This document shows positions 60,837 to 64,000 of a stretch of DNA of 64,000 nucleotides, piece by piece. Every line of letters starts with the position of its first letter. Position 1 is the first letter of the stretch. A model generated the notes under the pieces. It was not told the DNA's origin, ran no database searches, and was given only the letters and a program-made list of their open reading frames with translations. A program made the translations under genes and the position numbers. This DNA is from Chania fonticola_B. Its GTDB lineage: Bacteria > Pseudomonadota > Gammaproteobacteria > Enterobacterales > Enterobacteriaceae. The stretch lies in NCBI RefSeq assembly GCF_048537545.1, contig NZ_CP183218.1; one strand, written 5' to 3'.

Positions 60837-62051
60837 ATGAAGTTAAATGCCCGCCAAGTAGACACCGCCAAGCCCAAGGACAAGCCCTACAAGCTTTCTG
60901 ATGGTGGTGGTTTGTATTTGCTCGTTAATCCGACCGGTGCCCGTTACTGGCGTCTGAAGTATCGCGTGGCTGGAAAAGAAAAGCTTTTAGCCATCGGCGT
61001 TTATCCAGACGTGCCGCTGGCTGATGCCAGAGCCAAGCGTGATGAAGCCAAACGTCTGTTAGCTGCTGGTGGCGATCCTGGTGAAGAGAAGAAGTCGGAG
61101 AAACAGGCTAAGAAGGTGAGCGTTGAAAACACCTTTGAAGCACTGGCCAGAGAGTGGCACGCCTACAAAGTGCCGAACTGGTCTAAGGGCTATGCCGAAG
61201 ATCTGATGGAGTCCTTTGAAAAAGACATCTTCCCCTATATCGGGAAACGACCCGTTGCCGATATCAAACCACTTGAAGTTTTAGAGGCGCTGCGCAAGTT
61301 AGAGAAACGTGGTGTTCTCGACAAGATGCGCAAAATTCGCCAAGCCTGCAGCCAGACGTTCCGCTATGCGATCGTCACCGGTAGGGCTGAGAACAACCCG
61401 GCCAGCGAATTAGCGGGGGCGCTCGCCATTCAGAAGCATACACATTATCCCCATCTGGTTGCGACAGAGTTCCCTGAGTTTCTCCAATGCCTCAATGAGT
61501 ACACCGGCAGCCCAATAACAAAAATTGCGACCCGGCTATTACTGCTGACAGGTGTTCGCACTATTGAGCTACGCGCTGCTGAATGGGCGGAGTTCGACCT
61601 GGATAAAGGGCTTTGGGAAGTCCCTAAGAGCAGAATGAAAATGCGCCGCCCGCATCTGGTGCCACTTTCTGAACAGGTTCTGATTTTGCTTCGCCAGCTC
61701 GAAGAAATGACAGGGCGTTTTAAGCTGGTTTTCCCTGGCCGGAATGACAGCACTAAACCGATGAGCGAGGCCAGCATTAACCAAGTGATAAAGCGCATTG
61801 GCTATCACGGTAGAGCGACCGGCCACGGCTTCCGCCACACCATGAGTACCATCCTGCACGAGCAGGGCTATAACACCGCCTGGATTGAAACCCAACTGGC
61901 CCACGTCGATAAGAACAGTATCCGGGGAACCTATAACCACGCCCAATACCTGGATGGTCGTCGGGAGATGCTTCAGTGGTATGCCGATTATATGGAAAGC
62001 CTGGAGCGTGGGGGTAATGTTGTGCAAGCCACATTTGGACAACGCGCATGA
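60837..62051 (+). CDS. P4-family tyrosine integrase
   Basis: A 404-residue site-specific recombinase. The N-terminal DUF4102-type domain is shown by KLNARQVDTAKPKDKPYKLS, DGGGLYLLVNPTGARYWRLK and AIGVYPDVPLADARAKRDEA. A core-binding domain of about residues 100-190 follows, then the catalytic domain with Arg in LLTGVRTIELRAAEW, HGFRHTMSTI (His-x-x-Arg) and the tyrosine in IRGTYNHAQYLDGRREML. It directly follows argU, its likely target. The frame is complete and all catalytic motifs are present. Confidence 0.94.
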   Translation: MKLNARQVDTAKPKDKPYKLSDGGGLYLLVNPTGARYWRLKYRVAGKEKLLAIGVYPDVPLADARAKRDEAKRLLAAGGDPGEEKKSEKQAKKVSVENTFEALAREWHAYKVPNWSKGYAEDLMESFEKDIFPYIGKRPVADIKPLEVLEALRKLEKRGVLDKMRKIRQACSQTFRYAIVTGRAENNPASELAGALAIQKHTHYPHLVATEFPEFLQCLNEYTGSPITKIATRLLLLTGVRTIELRAAEWAEFDLDKGLWEVPKSRMKMRRPHLVPLSEQVLILLRQLEEMTGRFKLVFPGRNDSTKPMSEASINQVIKRIGYHGRATGHGFRHTMSTILHEQGYNTAWIETQLAHVDKNSIRGTYNHAQYLDGRREMLQWYADYMESLERGGNVVQATFGQRA

Positions 62052-62196
62052 CTGGATGTATAGACAGTGCCATTAGACCGCAGTAGACTTATGTAGACGA
62101 ATAAAGAGCAGGCTATGTCTAGGGAATCTCCCGAAATCCCGTACACCTCTACGGATTGGCATAGCCACCTAAATTAAGAGGGCGTGGGGTGGCGTT

Positions 62197-63162
62197 GTGA
62201 CAAAAAAAGTTCTTCCAAAAGAAATTAAAAGTTGGTTATCACTTAAAAATTATTTTATTTTTCAAACGTTAACCATTGAGCAAATTCTTCAAGAATTAGA
62301 GTTTAGGGTTATGTTTCTTATCGATTACACATCTGACGATGAAGAATCAAACGAAGAGTGGTCACTTGTAAAGACTCGAATGCTAGAAGAAATAATGAAA
62401 GGGGCCATTTTATCCTCTGATATTTCTGATCTTGCACTATCAACATTCTCAGAAAAGGTTGCCATCCGAGACAAGAACTCGCAAGAGCCCAAGGAGTTCC
62501 GAATTAATGGTATACCAGTGATTTCAAATAACCACGGCTTGAGATCTTACCCAGAAGAGTTAAGTGGTGATGAGTCCATAACACCTTTTAATATGGGGGA
62601 TCTCGCCAGCTATTATCGTTTTTACCTTCGTCATAAGCATATAGTTCACGGTGATCGAATTTCGGAAATCAATGACGGGAGGATATTTTCATGTGTCAGT
62701 GCTGTTGAGGATAGGAGCTCAGAGTTTGAAGATGAAGTGGTTATCAAAGTCAATCTTGCCTCTTTCACTGATGATGAACTGTTAGCCGAGTTTAAGGAGT
62801 TGCTTAAGGAGTGGCGGCTTGAATTGGATATTGATGAGCCACAAGCTAGTAGAACTCGGATTGGAATTTCGACAATAAAAAAAATTGCCACGTATAAAGT
62901 TTTCCCTTTTCTAGATCTTATGCTTTGGGAAAGTATTAATGGTAAGAAAATCAGCAATGAACTAGCCTCTAGAGTTTTATTCCCAGATGATGAGGATGAG
63001 TGCGAAGTTATAGGGGGGCAACAGGTTAAAGACACTATCCGTCCTTTCGTAGAAAGAATTTTAAATGAAGATACCTATCCATTACTCAAACATTACGTGA
63101 AAAAAAATAGCCATCTCAAAACTATGAGACTTTCAGACGTGATGAAACTCGCCGAAGATTGA
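62197..63162 (+). CDS. Hypothetical protein of the integrative element
   Basis: A 321-residue protein that starts with GTG at 62197 after a ggtgg site. It is clearly AT-rich compared with the integrase, which suggests a different source. There is no signal peptide or membrane segment, and it is rich in acidic and Lys residues. A short start (VLPKEIKSWLSLKNY) resembles the DUF6387-type proteins that often lie beside integrases, but I cannot confirm that. FRVMFLIDYTSDDEE and YYRFYLRHKHIVHGD stand out. Genes in this position in satellites are often defence or accessory cargo; no function is shown. Confidence 0.65.
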   Translation: MTKKVLPKEIKSWLSLKNYFIFQTLTIEQILQELEFRVMFLIDYTSDDEESNEEWSLVKTRMLEEIMKGAILSSDISDLALSTFSEKVAIRDKNSQEPKEFRINGIPVISNNHGLRSYPEELSGDESITPFNMGDLASYYRFYLRHKHIVHGDRISEINDGRIFSCVSAVEDRSSEFEDEVVIKVNLASFTDDELLAEFKELLKEWRLELDIDEPQASRTRIGISTIKKIATYKVFPFLDLMLWESINGKKISNELASRVLFPDDEDECEVIGGQQVKDTIRPFVERILNEDTYPLLKHYVKKNSHLKTMRLSDVMKLAED

Positions 63163-63297
63163 ACAATGTTTTTTTCATGAACGATAGGGGCGGTGTTTTT
63201 TTTGAAGAAATTATTTTTTTGTTTTTATGCCTCTTTGAAGAGGTATGAGTGAGACATTTACTCCTGTAGACCTTATTCACGCTCAGGAGTTATCGTA

Positions 63298-63495
63298 ATG
63301 TCACAAAACCTCATCCGCTTACCAGAAGTACAACGCCGTACCGGTTACAGCAAGGCTTGGATTTACCGCCTTATCAGCCAGAATCGCTTTCCGTCATCCG
63401 TGAAGATTGGCACCCGCTCAATTGCTTTCGTTGAAAGTGAAGTAAACGAGTGGATCAATCAACGAATTGCTGAATCTCGCGGGGTTGCTGCGTAA
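63298..63495 (+). CDS. AlpA-family excisionase/regulator
   Basis: A 65-residue winged helix protein: LIRLPEVQRRTGYSKAWIYR, LISQNRFPSSVKIGTRSIAF, VESEVNEWINQRIAESRG. This is the AlpA pattern, which regulates integrase and excision in P4-like satellites. A caggag site precedes ATG 63298. It overlaps the next start by one base (TAATG), showing coupling. Confidence 0.9.
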   Translation: MSQNLIRLPEVQRRTGYSKAWIYRLISQNRFPSSVKIGTRSIAFVESEVNEWINQRIAESRGVAA

Positions 63496-63917
63496 TGGAA
63501 ATGAAAAACCGCCCCGTACAGCAGGCGGCTAGTCAGAAGGTTGGCACCTCTGATAATAGCGCCATACCTACCATCAAGCCAGCGCCGAAGAAGCACCGTG
63601 CCCGTGTGTACATGTTGAAAACTGGCGTCAATGGCTGGACTGAGAACGACATTCTCAAGTATTGCCGTCTCTCATCTGGCCGCAACTACGCCAGCGAGCT
63701 GGAACGCCGCCTGGATATTCATCTGGAGCGTATCGACGAGAAGAACCCGGACGGCATCGGTAGCCATTTCCGCTATCGCTTTGTGAGCCGTGTTGACGTC
63801 CTGCGCGTGATCCAGTTGGTCAACCATAACGCCGCTGCTGGTGGCTATCACGGCCTTTCCCAGAGCGACATAGCCAACATCCTGACCTTGTACCCGGACA
63901 TCAACAACGCCGCCTAA
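63495..63917 (+). CDS. Hypothetical satellite protein with a probable winged-helix
   Basis: A 140-residue protein coupled to the AlpA gene. The segment VNGWTENDILKYCRLSSGRN, then YASELERRLDIHLERIDEKN and HFRYRFVSRVDVLRVI looks like a helix-turn-helix with wing, by eye only. It may be a DNA-binding regulator in the element. I do not recognise a named family. Confidence 0.62.
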   Translation: MEMKNRPVQQAASQKVGTSDNSAIPTIKPAPKKHRARVYMLKTGVNGWTENDILKYCRLSSGRNYASELERRLDIHLERIDEKNPDGIGSHFRYRFVSRVDVLRVIQLVNHNAAAGGYHGLSQSDIANILTLYPDINNAA

Positions 63918-63930
63918 CGGAGCCTGACAA

Positions 63931-64000
63931 ATGAAACTCGAAAAAAGCAGATTCAATTCTGAGGCCGCCCCTCAGCCTATCCCAAGTCAGAAAGCTATTT
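63931..64000 (+). CDS. Partial CDS at the window edge
   Basis: An ATG at 63931 with an acggag site upstream opens a frame (MKLEKSRFNSEAAPQPIPSQ, continuing) that is still open at base 64000. It follows the previous gene by 13 bases in the same operon. Too little is present to identify it. Confidence 0.5.
   Translation, partial: MKLEKSRFNSEAAPQPIPSQKAI

Larger units (their letters stand above)
60672..64000 (+). mobile_element. Integrative element at argU, left portion
   Basis: Integrase, AlpA-like regulator and unshared genes directly follow the tRNA gene in the same direction. GC content falls in the unknown gene at 62197. The pattern is that of P4-type satellites or islands, for which the tRNA 3' end is the attachment core. 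The right end is outside the window, so size and the second repeat are unknown. Confidence 0.82.

Noticed and set aside
1..64000. CRISPR arrays, rRNA genes and insertion sequences
   Set aside because: No regularly spaced repeats, rRNA stretches or transposase frames were seen; the only mobile part is the element at argU.

Overview
The window is a chromosomal segment of a member of the Enterobacterales, most like Serratia or a close relative in the Yersiniaceae. Most protein starts, lengths and motifs match E. coli orthologues and the order follows the E. coli adk to argU backbone (adk, hemH, gsk, ybaL, fsr, ushA, ybaK, ybaP, copA, cueR, ybbJ, qmcA, the all cluster, ybbN, ybbO, tesA, ybbA, ybbP, purK, purE, lpxH, ppiB, cysS, ybcJ, folD, argU). 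The genus is an inference from gene content, not from a database match.

Bases 1-18300 hold housekeeping and stress genes: adenylate kinase, a CdaR-family regulator with a glycerate kinase, ferrochelatase, inosine-guanosine kinase, YbaL, the fosmidomycin exporter Fsr, UshA, the tRNA-editing protein YbaK, the chitoporin-regulating small RNA ChiX, YbaP, and a copper locus (copA, a YagU-like membrane protein, cueR). The copA transcript keeps a slippery heptamer, an immediate minus-1-frame stop and an H-type pseudoknot, so it probably also yields a short copper chaperone by programmed frameshifting.

Bases 18480-41900 are a complete anaerobic allantoin and glyoxylate cluster: regulators AllS and AllR; allantoinase AllB; allantoate and ureidoglycine enzymes AllC and AllE; AllA and AllD at the ureidoglycolate branch; Gcl, Hyi and GlxR, which turn glyoxylate into glycerate; and FdrA, YlbE, YlbF and a carbamate kinase, which handle the oxamate and carbamoyl phosphate branch. 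The glycerate kinase that finishes the pathway lies about 17 kb away near base 2200. Five transporters accompany the cluster, more than in E. coli.

Bases 41900-52100 return to core genes (chaperedoxin CnoX, YbbO, TesA, the YbbA-YbbP exporter, PurE-PurK with a PurR box, LpxH, PpiB, CysS). Between cysS and ybcJ sits an accessory block of about 6.5 kb: a secreted ankyrin protein, a LacI-type regulator fused to a solute-binding domain, a PhnP-like metallo-hydrolase interrupted by an in-frame TGA at a zinc-ligand cysteine position, a nucleoside-symporter-like gene with a frameshift, and an MgtC-family protein.

After folD and two small coupled ORFs of unknown function, tRNA-Arg(UCU) is followed by a P4-type integrase, an AT-rich unknown gene, an AlpA-like regulator and further element genes that run off the window. 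This is the left end of an integrative element inserted at argU.
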